Assembly (NCBI RefSeq): GCF_900142575.1
Contig: NZ_FRBI01000011.1
Location: 62,001-126,000 of the forward strand
DNA length: 64,000 bases
Direction: 5' to 3'
Source of the DNA: Actinacidiphila paucisporea
Lineage (GTDB): Bacteria > Actinomycetota > Actinomycetes > Streptomycetales > Streptomycetaceae
This document shows positions 1 to 8,434 of the stretch, piece by piece (position 1 is the first letter of the stretch; each line of letters starts with the position of its first letter). The translations under genes and the position numbers were made by a program. The notes below the pieces were generated by a model. That model had not been told where the DNA came from and did not search any database. It saw only the letters and a program-made list of their open reading frames with translations.

Positions 1-992
1 ACCAGGGCGAGGTCCGCTACGCCCGCGACGCGTTCGAGGGCCTGCGGCTGATGGACGCGCTGATCGGCGTCAAGCGCGGCGTGGCCGGTGCCGCGCTGCC
101 GGAGCTGAAGCAGCGCCGGGTGGCCAAGCGCGAGCAGCCGGAGCCGGCCGAGGAGGTCAACCTCGGCCAGGTCAGGTCCGACGTCGCGACCGACAACCCG
201 GTGCCCGCCCCGCCCTTCTGGGGCAGCCGGGTCGTCAAGGGCATCCAGCTCGCCGACTACTCCGCCTGGCTGGACGAGGGCGCGCTCTTCAAGGGCCAGT
301 GGGGGCTGAAGCAGGCCCGCTCCACCGGGCCGACGTACGAGGAGCTGGTGGAGACCGAGGGGCGGCCGCGGCTGCGCGGGCTGCTGACCCGGTTGCAGTC
401 CGAGAGCCTGCTGGAGGCCGCGGTCACCTACGGCTACTTCCCGTGCGTGTCCAAGGGCGACGACCTGATCGTGCTGCACGAGGACGGCACCGAGCGCACC
501 CGCTTCACCTTCCCCCGGCAGCGCAGGGGGCGGCGGCTGTGCCTGGCCGACTTCTTCCGGCCGGAGGACTCCGGCGAGACCGACGTGGTCGGCTTCCAGG
601 TGGTCACCGTCGGCAGCCGCGTCTCGGAGGCCGCCGCCGAGCTGTTCGCCGCCGACTCCTACCGCGACTACCTGGAGCTGCACGGCCTGTCGGTGCAGCT
701 CGCCGAGGCGCTGGCCGAGTACTGGCACGCCAGGGTGCGCGCGGAGCTGGGCTTCGCGGGCGAGGACCCGGGCGACGTCGAGGACATGTTCGCGCTGAAG
801 TACCGCGGCGCCCGCTTCTCGCTGGGCTACGGTGCCTGCCCCGACCTGGAGGACCGGGCCAAGATCGCGGCGCTGCTGGAGCCGGAGCGGATCGGCGTGA
901 AGCTGTCCGAGGAGTTCCAGCTGCACCCCGAGCAGTCCACCGACGCGATCGTCATCCACCATCCGGAGGCGAAGTACTTCAACGCCCGCTGA
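1..992 (+). CDS. metH: Methionine synthase, cobalamin-dependent, C-terminal part (5' end outside window)
   Basis: Open from the first base (reading frame begins at base 3), so only about 330 C-terminal codons are present. The first residues, around RDAFEGLRLMDALIG, are the end of the cobalamin-binding module. Most of the rest is the AdoMet-binding reactivation domain, ending in the family-typical run GYGACPDLEDRAKI, GVKLSEEFQLHPEQST and HHPEAKYFNAR. The enzyme moves the methyl group of 5-methyltetrahydrofolate to homocysteine through methylcobalamin, and this domain remethylates oxidised cobalamin using AdoMet. The catalytic zinc and folate domains lie upstream of the window. A strong hairpin follows about 110 bases after the stop. 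The family assignment is secure. Confidence 0.95.
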   Translation, partial: QGEVRYARDAFEGLRLMDALIGVKRGVAGAALPELKQRRVAKREQPEPAEEVNLGQVRSDVATDNPVPAPPFWGSRVVKGIQLADYSAWLDEGALFKGQWGLKQARSTGPTYEELVETEGRPRLRGLLTRLQSESLLEAAVTYGYFPCVSKGDDLIVLHEDGTERTRFTFPRQRRGRRLCLADFFRPEDSGETDVVGFQVVTVGSRVSEAAAELFAADSYRDYLELHGLSVQLAEALAEYWHARVRAELGFAGEDPGDVEDMFALKYRGARFSLGYGACPDLEDRAKIAALLEPERIGVKLSEEFQLHPEQSTDAIVIHHPEAKYFNAR

Positions 993-1100
993 GGCGGCGG
1001 CACGGCGGCCCGCACCTGGACGTCGCCGGGCCGTCGCCCGCGCGTCGCGTGCCCGTCGGGCGTGCCGTGGCGGGGGGACGTAGACTGGTCGGTCCGGCAG

Positions 1101-1147
1101 AGGCCGGTCGCCTTCCCGTACGCGGGATGCGGCGACCGGCCTTTGTG
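1101..1147 (+). terminator. Hairpin after metH
   Basis: A perfect 12-bp inverted repeat (1101-1112 with 1131-1142) encloses a smaller CCCG/CGGG stem and is followed by TTTGTG. This looks like an intrinsic terminator for metH. A TAGACT hexamer just upstream (1081-1086) leaves open that the hairpin instead lies in the leader of the downstream HAD gene. Confidence 0.55.
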
Positions 1148-1216
1148 TCCCCCACGAAAGGGCACGTCGGCACCACTGCGGCGCCCGGTCAGCATCCCCG
1201 GCCGAGGAGTGAGCCT

Positions 1217-1933
1217 ATGACCAGCAGCATCCCCGTCGTCGACACCCGTCCGGCGGACGGCCGCGGTCTGCAGGCCGTGCTGCTGGACATGGACGGCACC
1301 CTGGTGGACACCGAGGGCATCTGGTGGGCGGCGGAGACCGGGGTCTTCGCCGACCTCGGCCACGTGCTGGACGAGGTGCACAAGGCGGTCGTGGTGGGCG
1401 GGCCGATGGCCCGCAGCGTCGGCCACCTCATGGAGGTGACCGGCACGACGGCGACGCTGGCGGAGCTGATGGTGGCGATCGACACCCGCTTCGAGGAGCT
1501 GATCGTCCGCGGCGCCCCGCTGATGCCCGGTGCCAGGCGGCTGCTGACCGAACTGGCGGCGCACCGGGTGCCCACCGCGCTGGTGTCCGCCTCGCACCGG
1601 CGCACGATCGACGCGATGCTGCACACCCTGGGCGCGGAGAACTTCGCCTTCACCCTTGCCGGGGACGAGATCGCCCGCACCAAGCCGTATCCGGACCCCT
1701 ATCTGGCCGCCGCGGCCCGGCTGGGCGCCGACCCGGCGGCCTGCGTGGTGGTCGAGGACACCCTCACCGGGGTCGCCGCCGCGGAGGCGGCCGGCTGCCA
1801 GGTGGTCGCGGTGCCGTCAGTGGTGCCGATCGAACCGGCCCCGGGGCGTACCGTGGTCACCTCGCTCGACCAGGTGAATGTCCCTTTTCTGCGGTCCCTG
1901 GTCCGGCGCTCTGTGAACGCGGATCTTCACTGA
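1217..1933 (+). CDS. HAD-superfamily hydrolase (phosphatase/phosphoglucomutase-like)
   Basis: A 238-residue protein. The nucleophile motif DMDGTLVDTEG has Asp24 and Asp26, the serine motif sits near ALVSASH, the lysine is in TKPYPDPY, and the acidic motif is VVEDTLTG. This is the order of a HAD enzyme with an alpha-helical cap of the beta-phosphoglucomutase/phosphatase subfamily. It probably hydrolyses a small phosphorylated metabolite in the cytoplasm; the substrate cannot be told. The ATG at 1217 is preferred because GAGGAGTGAG lies just upstream, whereas the reading frame itself stays open far into metH. It is monocistronic, bounded by a hairpin before and a 315-base gap after. Confidence 0.85.
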   Translation: MTSSIPVVDTRPADGRGLQAVLLDMDGTLVDTEGIWWAAETGVFADLGHVLDEVHKAVVVGGPMARSVGHLMEVTGTTATLAELMVAIDTRFEELIVRGAPLMPGARRLLTELAAHRVPTALVSASHRRTIDAMLHTLGAENFAFTLAGDEIARTKPYPDPYLAAAARLGADPAACVVVEDTLTGVAAAEAAGCQVVAVPSVVPIEPAPGRTVVTSLDQVNVPFLRSLVRRSVNADLH

Positions 1934-2248
1934 GCGTGAAGTCTGAATAAAATCTCACGGAGTGGAATCCGGAGCGTGTGATGATTGTCACACGACACCC
2001 CATCGACAGCGGGTCCCCCGACTGGATGAGATTTCACTTACCGCATCTTTACCCGGGCGAACTGTCCGTTTTGACGTACCGCGGGTCGATAGCCCACACG
2101 TCCGCATATCGGAGGTGAACGTCCTGTTACCGGTATGTAATGTCCCCTCAATCACTCCGTGTCCCGGTGAGCCAAGGCCGCCCCGCTAATGTCCTCGACG
2201 GTCGATGCCGACTCAACCGACCGGCATGTGAGCAAGGGGATTCACTGG
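1934..2248. other. 315-base intergenic region upstream of the peptide ABC operon
   Basis: No gene is visible. It is more AT-rich than its surroundings and holds a Crp-like palindrome at 1976-1993 and an isolated TTGACG at 2071. A weak promoter candidate (GTGAAC at 2115, 17-base spacer, TAATGT at 2138-2143) would give a leader of about 100 bases before the lipoprotein start at 2249. None of the promoter hexamers is close enough to consensus to be sure. Confidence 0.4.
1976..1993. promoter_or_regulatory. Crp-like binding site
   Basis: GTGTGATGATTGTCACAC is a perfect TGTGA-N6-TCACA palindrome. It matches the Crp/FNR-family consensus and also the GTG-N6-GNCAC pattern described for streptomycete Crp. 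It lies 256 bases before the first gene of the peptide transporter operon and about 40 bases after the HAD gene. Function as a cAMP-Crp site is inferred. Confidence 0.5.
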
Positions 2249-3829
2249 ATGTCACGAAACAAGCGTGTCGTCGCCGCAGCCGCCGTGGCCTTCCTGGCCA
2301 TCGGCGCCTCCGCGTGCGGTGGCAAGAAGGACAATTCCTCCAGCAACGGGGAAAGCAGCAGCAGCGGCGGCGGCAAGGGCGCCGTGATCGTCGGGACCAC
2401 CGACTCGGTGTCCTCGCTGGACCCCGCGGGCGCGTACGACTACGGCTCGTGGGAGGTCGTCGACAGCGTCTACCAGAAGGTGATGCACTTCCCGACCGGC
2501 GCCACCACGCCGTCCCCGGACGCGGCCAAGGCCTGCACCTTCACCGACCCCAAGACCTACTCCTGCGACCTGCAGACCGGTCTGACGTTCTCCAACGGCG
2601 ACGCCCTGACGTCGACGTCGGTGAAGTTCACCTTCGACCGGATGCTCAAGATCGCGGCCCCCAACGGCCCGTCGAGCCTGCTGGCCAACCTTGACAGCAC
2701 CACCACGACCGGTCCCGACAAGGTGGTCTTCCACCTCAAGAACCCCGACTCGACCTTCCCCTCGGTGCTCGCCACCGACGCCGGCGCCATCGTCGACGAG
2801 AAGGTCTTCCCGGCCGACAAGCTGCTCGACGGCTCCCACATCATCGGCTCCGGCCCGTACACGCTGGACAAGTACACCGCAAAGCAGCAGGCGTCGCTGA
2901 AGGCGAACCCGAAGTACAAGGGCACCAACAAGCTGAACAACAGCCAGGTCGTGCTGCAGTACTTCTCCGAGGCCTCGGCGCTCAAGCAGGCCGTCAAGGA
3001 CGGCACGGTCACTGCCGCCTTCCGCAGCCTGTCGCCCACCGACACCCAGGACCTGAAGAAGACCTCGGGCATCCAGGTGCTCGAAGGCACCGGTACCGAG
3101 AAGCGCTACCTGGTCTTCGACGCCAAGGTGAAGCCCGCCGACCAGAAGGCCGTGCGGCAGGCCGTCGCCCAGGTCATCGACCGGGCCGGCATCGCCAAGG
3201 ACGCCTACAACAACACCGTGGCCCCGCTCTACTCGATGGTCGGCAACGGCATCGAGGGCCACACGGACGCCTTCAAGGACAAGTACGGCGCCCCCGACAC
3301 CAACAAGGCCAAGGCGCTGCTCAGCGCCGCCGGCATCACCACCCCGGTGCAGCTGGCGTACGCCTGGACGCCCAGCCACTACGGTGCCGCGTCCGCCGAC
3401 GAGGCCACCGCGATCAAGCGGCAGCTGGAGGCCACCGGCCTGTTCAAGGTCACCCTCAGCTCCACCGAGTGGCAGCAGTACCAGAAGGACGAGAAGTCCG
3501 ACACGTACGCCTCGTACATGATCGGCTGGTACCCGGACCTGCCCGACCCCGACAACGACGTCGCGCCGTTCCTGACCAAGGAGCCCTTCCTGGGCACCGG
3601 CTACGTCAACCCGCAGATCCTCACCCTGCTCAGCAAGGAGCAGGGCACGGACGACAAGACCGTGCGCGACCAGGCCTTCGCCGACATCCAGAAGATCGTG
3701 GCGGAGGACGTCCCGATCATCCCGCTGTGGCAGGGCAAGCAGACGGTCGTCATCCGCGACGGCGTCACGGGCGCCGACAAGGCCCTCGACCCGACGATGT
3801 TCCGGTTCTACGAGCTCGGCTCGAAGTGA
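2249..3829 (+). CDS. Oligopeptide/dipeptide ABC transporter substrate-binding lipoprotein (family 5)
   Basis: A 526-residue lipoprotein. Its signal peptide begins MSRNKRVVAAAAVAF and ends in the lipobox ASAC, followed by a Gly/Ser-rich tether. The mature part has the family 5 layout (GTTDSVSSLDPAGAYDYGSWE near the start, SNGDALTSTSVKFTFDRM, and GWYPDLPDPDNDVAPF in the second lobe). It should capture peptides outside the membrane for the permease encoded next. ATG 2249 is chosen over an upstream ATG at 2189 because it directly precedes the signal peptide and has AAGGGGA eight bases upstream. A 16-bp hairpin after its stop may keep this gene expressed above the permeases. A second, related binding protein closes the operon. 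Confidence 0.92.
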   Translation: MSRNKRVVAAAAVAFLAIGASACGGKKDNSSSNGESSSSGGGKGAVIVGTTDSVSSLDPAGAYDYGSWEVVDSVYQKVMHFPTGATTPSPDAAKACTFTDPKTYSCDLQTGLTFSNGDALTSTSVKFTFDRMLKIAAPNGPSSLLANLDSTTTTGPDKVVFHLKNPDSTFPSVLATDAGAIVDEKVFPADKLLDGSHIIGSGPYTLDKYTAKQQASLKANPKYKGTNKLNNSQVVLQYFSEASALKQAVKDGTVTAAFRSLSPTDTQDLKKTSGIQVLEGTGTEKRYLVFDAKVKPADQKAVRQAVAQVIDRAGIAKDAYNNTVAPLYSMVGNGIEGHTDAFKDKYGAPDTNKAKALLSAAGITTPVQLAYAWTPSHYGAASADEATAIKRQLEATGLFKVTLSSTEWQQYQKDEKSDTYASYMIGWYPDLPDPDNDVAPFLTKEPFLGTGYVNPQILTLLSKEQGTDDKTVRDQAFADIQKIVAEDVPIIPLWQGKQTVVIRDGVTGADKALDPTMFRFYELGSK

Positions 3830-3834
3830 CCGAC

Positions 3835-3871
3835 GGCCGGCCCGCGGGGGAGTGACCCCCGCGGGCCGGCC
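3835..3871 (+). terminator. Attenuator-type hairpin between binding protein and permease
   Basis: A perfect 16-bp stem (3835-3850 with 3856-3871) with an AGTGA loop and no U-run lies in the 119-base gap before the first permease. Such hairpins often cause partial termination or protect the 3' end of the binding-protein message. Confidence 0.6.
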
Positions 3872-3948
3872 CCGGCACGCGGCACCCCCACGCGCACCCC
3901 GTCGTCCACTGTCCGGGCCAGACCGGACAGCCACCGGAAAGTCACCGC

Positions 3949-4968
3949 ATGAGCAACACGAGCAAGCAGTCGGGCTCGCTGCGGCGCTACGTCCTCACCC
4001 GGATCGCGCTCGCCGTGCCCATGGTCCTGATCCTGCTGATCCTGGTCTTCGTCATGATGCGGGTGGCACCCGGTGACCCGATCTCGGCGTCGCAGGGCGG
4101 CAAGCTGAACGCCACGGAACTCGCCGCGAGACGGCACGCGGCGGGCTTCGACGCGCCGCTGTACCAGCAGTTCTGGGACTACCTGAAGTCGGTGGTCACG
4201 CTGAACTTCGGCACCACCTTCTCCGACCGCCGCAGCGTGCGCGACATCATCATCGAGAACGGCGGCGCGACGCTGACCCTCACCGCGGGCGCCCTGGTCT
4301 TCGCGACCGTCATCGGCATCCCGGTCGGCCTGCTGGCAGGCCGCTACCGCGACCGCCCGGTCGACGTGATCGCCCGGCTGGCCAGCACCATCAGCTACGC
4401 GGCCCCGGTCTTCGTCACCGCCCCGCTGCTCACGCTCGCCTTCGGCTCCACCTCGGGGCAGGCCTCACCGCTGACCCAGCTCAACGTGCCCACCCAGACG
4501 CACATCCTGATCCTGGACGCGGCGCTGGACGGCGACTGGGGGGCGGTGAACGACATCCTCCAGCACCTGCTGCTGCCGTCCATCGCGCTGGGCCTGCTCA
4601 TCGTCGGCGTCTTCATCAGGATGATCAGGATCAACCTCATCCAGTCGCTGCAAGGCGACTACATCGAGGCGGCCCGCGCCCGCGGCGTCAAGGAACGCCA
4701 TGTGGTGGCCCGGCACGGCTTCCGCAACGCCCTGGTGCCGGTCATCACCGTGCTCGGGCTCCAGGTCGCCATGCTCCTCGGCGGCGCGGTGCTCACCGAG
4801 AAGTACTTCAACTGGCCGGGCATCGGCCGCCAGTTGATCGACTACATCAACCAGCGCGACTACGTCGCCGTGCAGGGCATCGTCACCGTCTTCGCCCTGG
4901 TCGTCGTCGTGATCAGCCTGCTGATCGACTTCGTCAACGCGCTGATCGACCCGAGGGTGCGCTACTGA
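3949..4968 (+). CDS. Peptide ABC transporter permease (DppB/OppB type)
   Basis: A 339-residue inner-membrane protein. An N-terminal helix (RIALAVPMVLILLILVFVMM) is followed by the MRVAPGDP signature, a periplasmic stretch, and five further helices. The cytoplasmic EAA loop reads EAARARGVKERHVVARHG and contacts the ATPase. It forms the heterodimeric channel with the next gene. Its stop overlaps the next start by one base (TGATG at 4966-4970), so the two are translationally coupled. Confidence 0.92.
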   Translation: MSNTSKQSGSLRRYVLTRIALAVPMVLILLILVFVMMRVAPGDPISASQGGKLNATELAARRHAAGFDAPLYQQFWDYLKSVVTLNFGTTFSDRRSVRDIIIENGGATLTLTAGALVFATVIGIPVGLLAGRYRDRPVDVIARLASTISYAAPVFVTAPLLTLAFGSTSGQASPLTQLNVPTQTHILILDAALDGDWGAVNDILQHLLLPSIALGLLIVGVFIRMIRINLIQSLQGDYIEAARARGVKERHVVARHGFRNALVPVITVLGLQVAMLLGGAVLTEKYFNWPGIGRQLIDYINQRDYVAVQGIVTVFALVVVVISLLIDFVNALIDPRVRY

Positions 4969-6011
4969 TGGCCACGACGACTCTCCCCACCGGGCCGATC
5001 GAGCCCGACGCGTCCGCCAAGGGCACCCGCTTCGGCGGCCTGCGCCGGATCACCGCGGCGATCCGCGAGGCCCGCGGCGTACCGAGGTTCATGCTGTGGG
5101 CCGGCGCGGTCATCTCCGCGCTGTTCGTGATCACCGCGGTCTTCGCGCCGCTCATCGCGCCCTACAGCTTCGACACCTACAGGTCCGGCGGGCACAACTT
5201 CCCCAAGCAGGGCTCCCCCGACGGGGACCACTGGTTCGGCACCACCGTGCAGAGCCTCGACGTGCTCTCCCGCACCGTCTACGGCGCCCGCACCGCCCTG
5301 GAGGTGATGCTGCTCGCGGTGGTCTTCTCGCTGATCCTCGGCGTGCTGCTCGGCCTGGTCGCCGGCTACTTCGGCGGCTGGCTCGACCGCATCCTGGTGC
5401 TGGTGATGGACGCGCTGTTCGCCTTCCCCTACCTGCTGCTCGCCATCGTGGCCGGCTTCGTCTTCTCCGGCATCGCCGGCGGCGGCGTGGTCACCGCGGC
5501 GCTGTCCATCACGGTGGTCTACATCCCGCAGTACTTCCGGGTCGTCAGGGCCTCGGCGCTGTCCGCCAGGGAGGCCACCTTCGTGGAGGCCGCCCGCGCG
5601 ATGGGCGCCAAGCCGTCGGTGGTGATCCGCAAGTACCTGTTCGGCAACGTCATCCAGTCCGTCCCGGTCATCACCACCATGAACGCCGCCGACGGCATCG
5701 GCACCCTGGCGGGCCTGGGCTTCCTGGGCCTGGGCATCCAGCCCACCCAGGCCGCCGAATGGGGCTACGACCTGGACCGCGCCATCGACGACGCCAACGC
5801 CGGCATGTGGTGGACCAGCCTCTACCCGGGCCTGGCCATGGTCATCGCCATCCTCGGCTTCACCCTGCTCGGCGAAGGCCTCAACGACGTGCTCAACCCG
5901 ACCATGCGGCGCCGCCGGATCAGCAAGGTGCTGCTGCCCGCCCACACCCGGCGCCGTACCGTCACGGCTCCCGCACTGCCCGATGTTCCCGAAGGTGAGG
6001 CCGTCAAGTGA
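4968..6011 (+). CDS. Peptide ABC transporter permease (DppC/OppC type)
   Basis: A 347-residue partner permease with an N-terminal cytoplasmic segment. Its first helix is around [21 protein letters not shown], then comes the OppC-typical [21 protein letters not shown] region and an EAA loop ([17 protein letters not shown]). The C-terminal tail after NPTMRRRR is longer than usual by about 30 polar residues. It pairs with the preceding permease and overlaps the ATPase gene by four bases (GTGA, 6008-6011). Confidence 0.92.
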   Translation: MATTTLPTGPIEPDASAKGTRFGGLRRITAAIREARGVPRFMLWAGAVISALFVITAVFAPLIAPYSFDTYRSGGHNFPKQGSPDGDHWFGTTVQSLDVLSRTVYGARTALEVMLLAVVFSLILGVLLGLVAGYFGGWLDRILVLVMDALFAFPYLLLAIVAGFVFSGIAGGGVVTAALSITVVYIPQYFRVVRASALSAREATFVEAARAMGAKPSVVIRKYLFGNVIQSVPVITTMNAADGIGTLAGLGFLGLGIQPTQAAEWGYDLDRAIDDANAGMWWTSLYPGLAMVIAILGFTLLGEGLNDVLNPTMRRRRISKVLLPAHTRRRTVTAPALPDVPEGEAVK

Positions 6012-7069
6012 CCGAACCCGTCCTGTCCGTCCGCGACCTGCGTGTCTGGTACGGCACCGACCGCGGCCCGGTACGAGCCGTGGACGGCGTCACCTTCGAC
6101 GTACGGCCCGGCGAGACCCTCGGCCTGGTCGGCGAGTCCGGCTGCGGCAAGTCCACCCTGGGCCGCGGCGTGCTCGGCCTGACCCCGCCGGCCGCCGCCG
6201 TCGACGGCGAGGTCGTGCTGCGCAGCCCCGGCGGCGCCGGCCGCAACCTGGTCGGCCTGCCCGCCAAGGAGATCCAGCGGCTGCGCGGCCCCGAACTCGG
6301 CCTGATCTTCCAGGAGCCGATGACCCGGCTCAACCCGCTGATGCGGATATCGCAGCACTTCGAGGAAGCGCTGCGCGCCCACCACAAGGGCCTGCCCAAG
6401 CAGGAGATCAAGGCCCGCGCGCTGGCGGCGCTGCGCGGCATGGGTATCCCGGAGAGCCGCTACGGCAGCTACCCGCACGAATTCTCCGGCGGCATGCGGC
6501 AGCGCATCATGATCGCGCTCGCCCTGGTGCTGCGGCCGGCGTTCATCGTCGCCGACGAGCCCACCACCGCGCTCGACGTGCTGGTCGAGGCGCAGATCAT
6601 CAAGATCCTCGCCGACCTGCGGAAGAACTTCGACACGTCGCTGGTGCTCATCACCCACAACCTCGGTATCGTCGCCGAGGCGTGCGACCGGGTCGCGGTG
6701 ATGTACGCCGGTCACATCGTGGAACAGGGCGACGCCCGCGAGGTGTTCGCCAACCCGCAGCACCCGTACACCAGGGAACTGCTCCGCTCGACCATCTCGC
6801 TGTCCACCACCGGGCTGCACTTCATCCCCGGCAGTCCGCCCGATCTGGTGGAACCGCCGCAGGGCTGCCGCTTCCACCCCCGCTGCCCGGTCGCCATGCG
6901 CGGCTGCGCCACCGTGGAGCCGCCCGAGGTGGTCCTGCCGACCGGCGTGGTCAGCGCCTGCTGGCAGCAGGCGATCGAGGCGGACCCCGCACTGGCGGAC
7001 GAGCTCGGACCGGGCGGGCGCGAACCGCTCGCCGCTGTGAAGGAGATCAGCGTTGCTGACGAAGCCTGA
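6008..7069 (+). CDS. Peptide ABC transporter ATP-binding protein (DppD/OppD type)
   Basis: A 353-residue ATPase that powers import. Visible motifs are Walker [11 protein letters not shown]-loop LIFQEPM, signature FSGGMRQR, Walker [13 protein letters not shown] and H-loop LITHN. The C-terminal oligopeptide-transporter domain carries cysteines in [14 protein letters not shown], as in family members with a structural iron-sulfur or metal site. The GTG start overlaps the previous stop, and the 3' end overlaps the next start at 7053. Confidence 0.93.
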   Translation: MTEPVLSVRDLRVWYGTDRGPVRAVDGVTFDVRPGETLGLVGESGCGKSTLGRGVLGLTPPAAAVDGEVVLRSPGGAGRNLVGLPAKEIQRLRGPELGLIFQEPMTRLNPLMRISQHFEEALRAHHKGLPKQEIKARALAALRGMGIPESRYGSYPHEFSGGMRQRIMIALALVLRPAFIVADEPTTALDVLVEAQIIKILADLRKNFDTSLVLITHNLGIVAEACDRVAVMYAGHIVEQGDAREVFANPQHPYTRELLRSTISLSTTGLHFIPGSPPDLVEPPQGCRFHPRCPVAMRGCATVEPPEVVLPTGVVSACWQQAIEADPALADELGPGGREPLAAVKEISVADEA

Positions 7070-8408
7070 CATCGAAGAGTCCGGCGAGGGAGCCGCCGGC
7101 GACGTCGGCGAGGCGCTGGTCGAGGCGAGCGGCCTCGAAGTGCACTTCGGCCTGCGCGGCGGCCTGCTCGGCCGTTTCTCCGGCCGCGCCGCCGGCGCGG
7201 TCCGCGCCGTCGACGGCATCGACCTGACCCTGCGCAAGGGCGAGGTGCTCGGCCTGGTCGGCGAGTCCGGCTCCGGCAAGACCACCCTGGGCCGCACCCT
7301 GATCGGCCTGACCAAGGCCACCGCGGGCACCGTCCGCTACCGGGGCCAGGACATCACCGCACTCGGTGAGCGCGGGCTGCGCCCGCTGCGCCGCCGGCTC
7401 CAGATGGTCTTCCAGGACCCGCACGCCTCGCTCAATCCGGCGATGGACATCCGCACCGCCGTCGGCCACCCGCTGCGCATCCACCAGCTGGTCGCCGACG
7501 AGCAGGAGTACGAGGCCAGGGTCGTCGACGCGCTGGAGCGGGTCGGCCTGACCCCGCCGGAGCGCTACCTCGGCAAATTCCCCGGTGACCTGTCCGGCGG
7601 CCAGAAGCAGCGTGCGGTCCTCGCCAGGGCGATCATCGCGGAACCCGAACTGCTGGTCGCCGACGAGCCGATCTCCATGCTGGACATGAGCGTCCGCGCC
7701 AAGATCCTCCAGCTGATGCTGGACCTCAAGCGCGATCTGGACCTCACCTACGTCTACGTCACCCACGACCTGGCCAGCGCGAAGTTCTTCTGCGACACCA
7801 TCGCGATCATGTACCTGGGCCGGATCGTGGAGTACGGGCCCACCGCGGAGGTCTTCGCCAACCCGCAGCACCCGTACACCGAGGCGCTGCTCGCCGCGAT
7901 CCCCGAGCCCGACCCGGAGCGCGCGCTGCCCCGCGAGCTGCCGCGCGGCGAGATCCCCGACGCCGCCAGGCCGCCGATGGGCTGCGCCTTCCACCCGCGC
8001 TGCCCCGTCGCGGTTGAGGCGTGCGGCTGGGAGGCGCGCGATCTGCGCACCCTGCTGGAGAACAGGTGGCTGGAACTCGCCCCCGAAGCGGCAACACGGG
8101 AGAAATCCCTCTTCGCCGACGTCGAGTCACTGGCCGTCGACGGCCTGAGCACCGTCGCTATAGCACCCGGCCGAGGCCACTCACCCGAAGATGTGTTGGA
8201 ATACCTCCGGCATCTGCGCGAGGAGGCATCGCAAGCCGAGCCGCGTGAGCCGTTCTGGCGCGGCGTGGTGTCGATGCACGCCGAAAGCGGCCGGGCCGTG
8301 GTGGAGTTCGCGCCTCCGCGGGATCCGCGCCTCAGCCTGATTCCGGCCACCGGCGTGCAGGTGGCCTGCCATCTGCGTGAGCCCGTCGGGAGCACCACAG
8401 GTACATGA
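7053..8408 (+). CDS. Peptide ABC transporter ATP-binding protein (DppF/OppF type) with C-terminal extension
   Basis: A 451-residue second ATPase of the transporter. It has Walker A GESGSGKTT, Q-loop MVFQDPHASLNP, signature LSGGQKQR, Walker B LLVADEPISMLD, H-loop VTHD, and the [14 protein letters not shown] segment. About 110 residues follow that segment, more than the family norm. They are acidic and contain a helical stretch (EDVLEYLRHLREEAS). The TTG start at 7053 is supported by AAGGAG at 7040-7045. The stop at 8408 touches the following lipoprotein. The role of the extension is unknown. Confidence 0.9.
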   Translation: MLTKPDIEESGEGAAGDVGEALVEASGLEVHFGLRGGLLGRFSGRAAGAVRAVDGIDLTLRKGEVLGLVGESGSGKTTLGRTLIGLTKATAGTVRYRGQDITALGERGLRPLRRRLQMVFQDPHASLNPAMDIRTAVGHPLRIHQLVADEQEYEARVVDALERVGLTPPERYLGKFPGDLSGGQKQRAVLARAIIAEPELLVADEPISMLDMSVRAKILQLMLDLKRDLDLTYVYVTHDLASAKFFCDTIAIMYLGRIVEYGPTAEVFANPQHPYTEALLAAIPEPDPERALPRELPRGEIPDAARPPMGCAFHPRCPVAVEACGWEARDLRTLLENRWLELAPEAATREKSLFADVESLAVDGLSTVAIAPGRGHSPEDVLEYLRHLREEASQAEPREPFWRGVVSMHAESGRAVVEFAPPRDPRLSLIPATGVQVACHLREPVGSTTGT

Positions 8409-8434
8409 GCAGGATAAAGAGGAGAACGACGACG

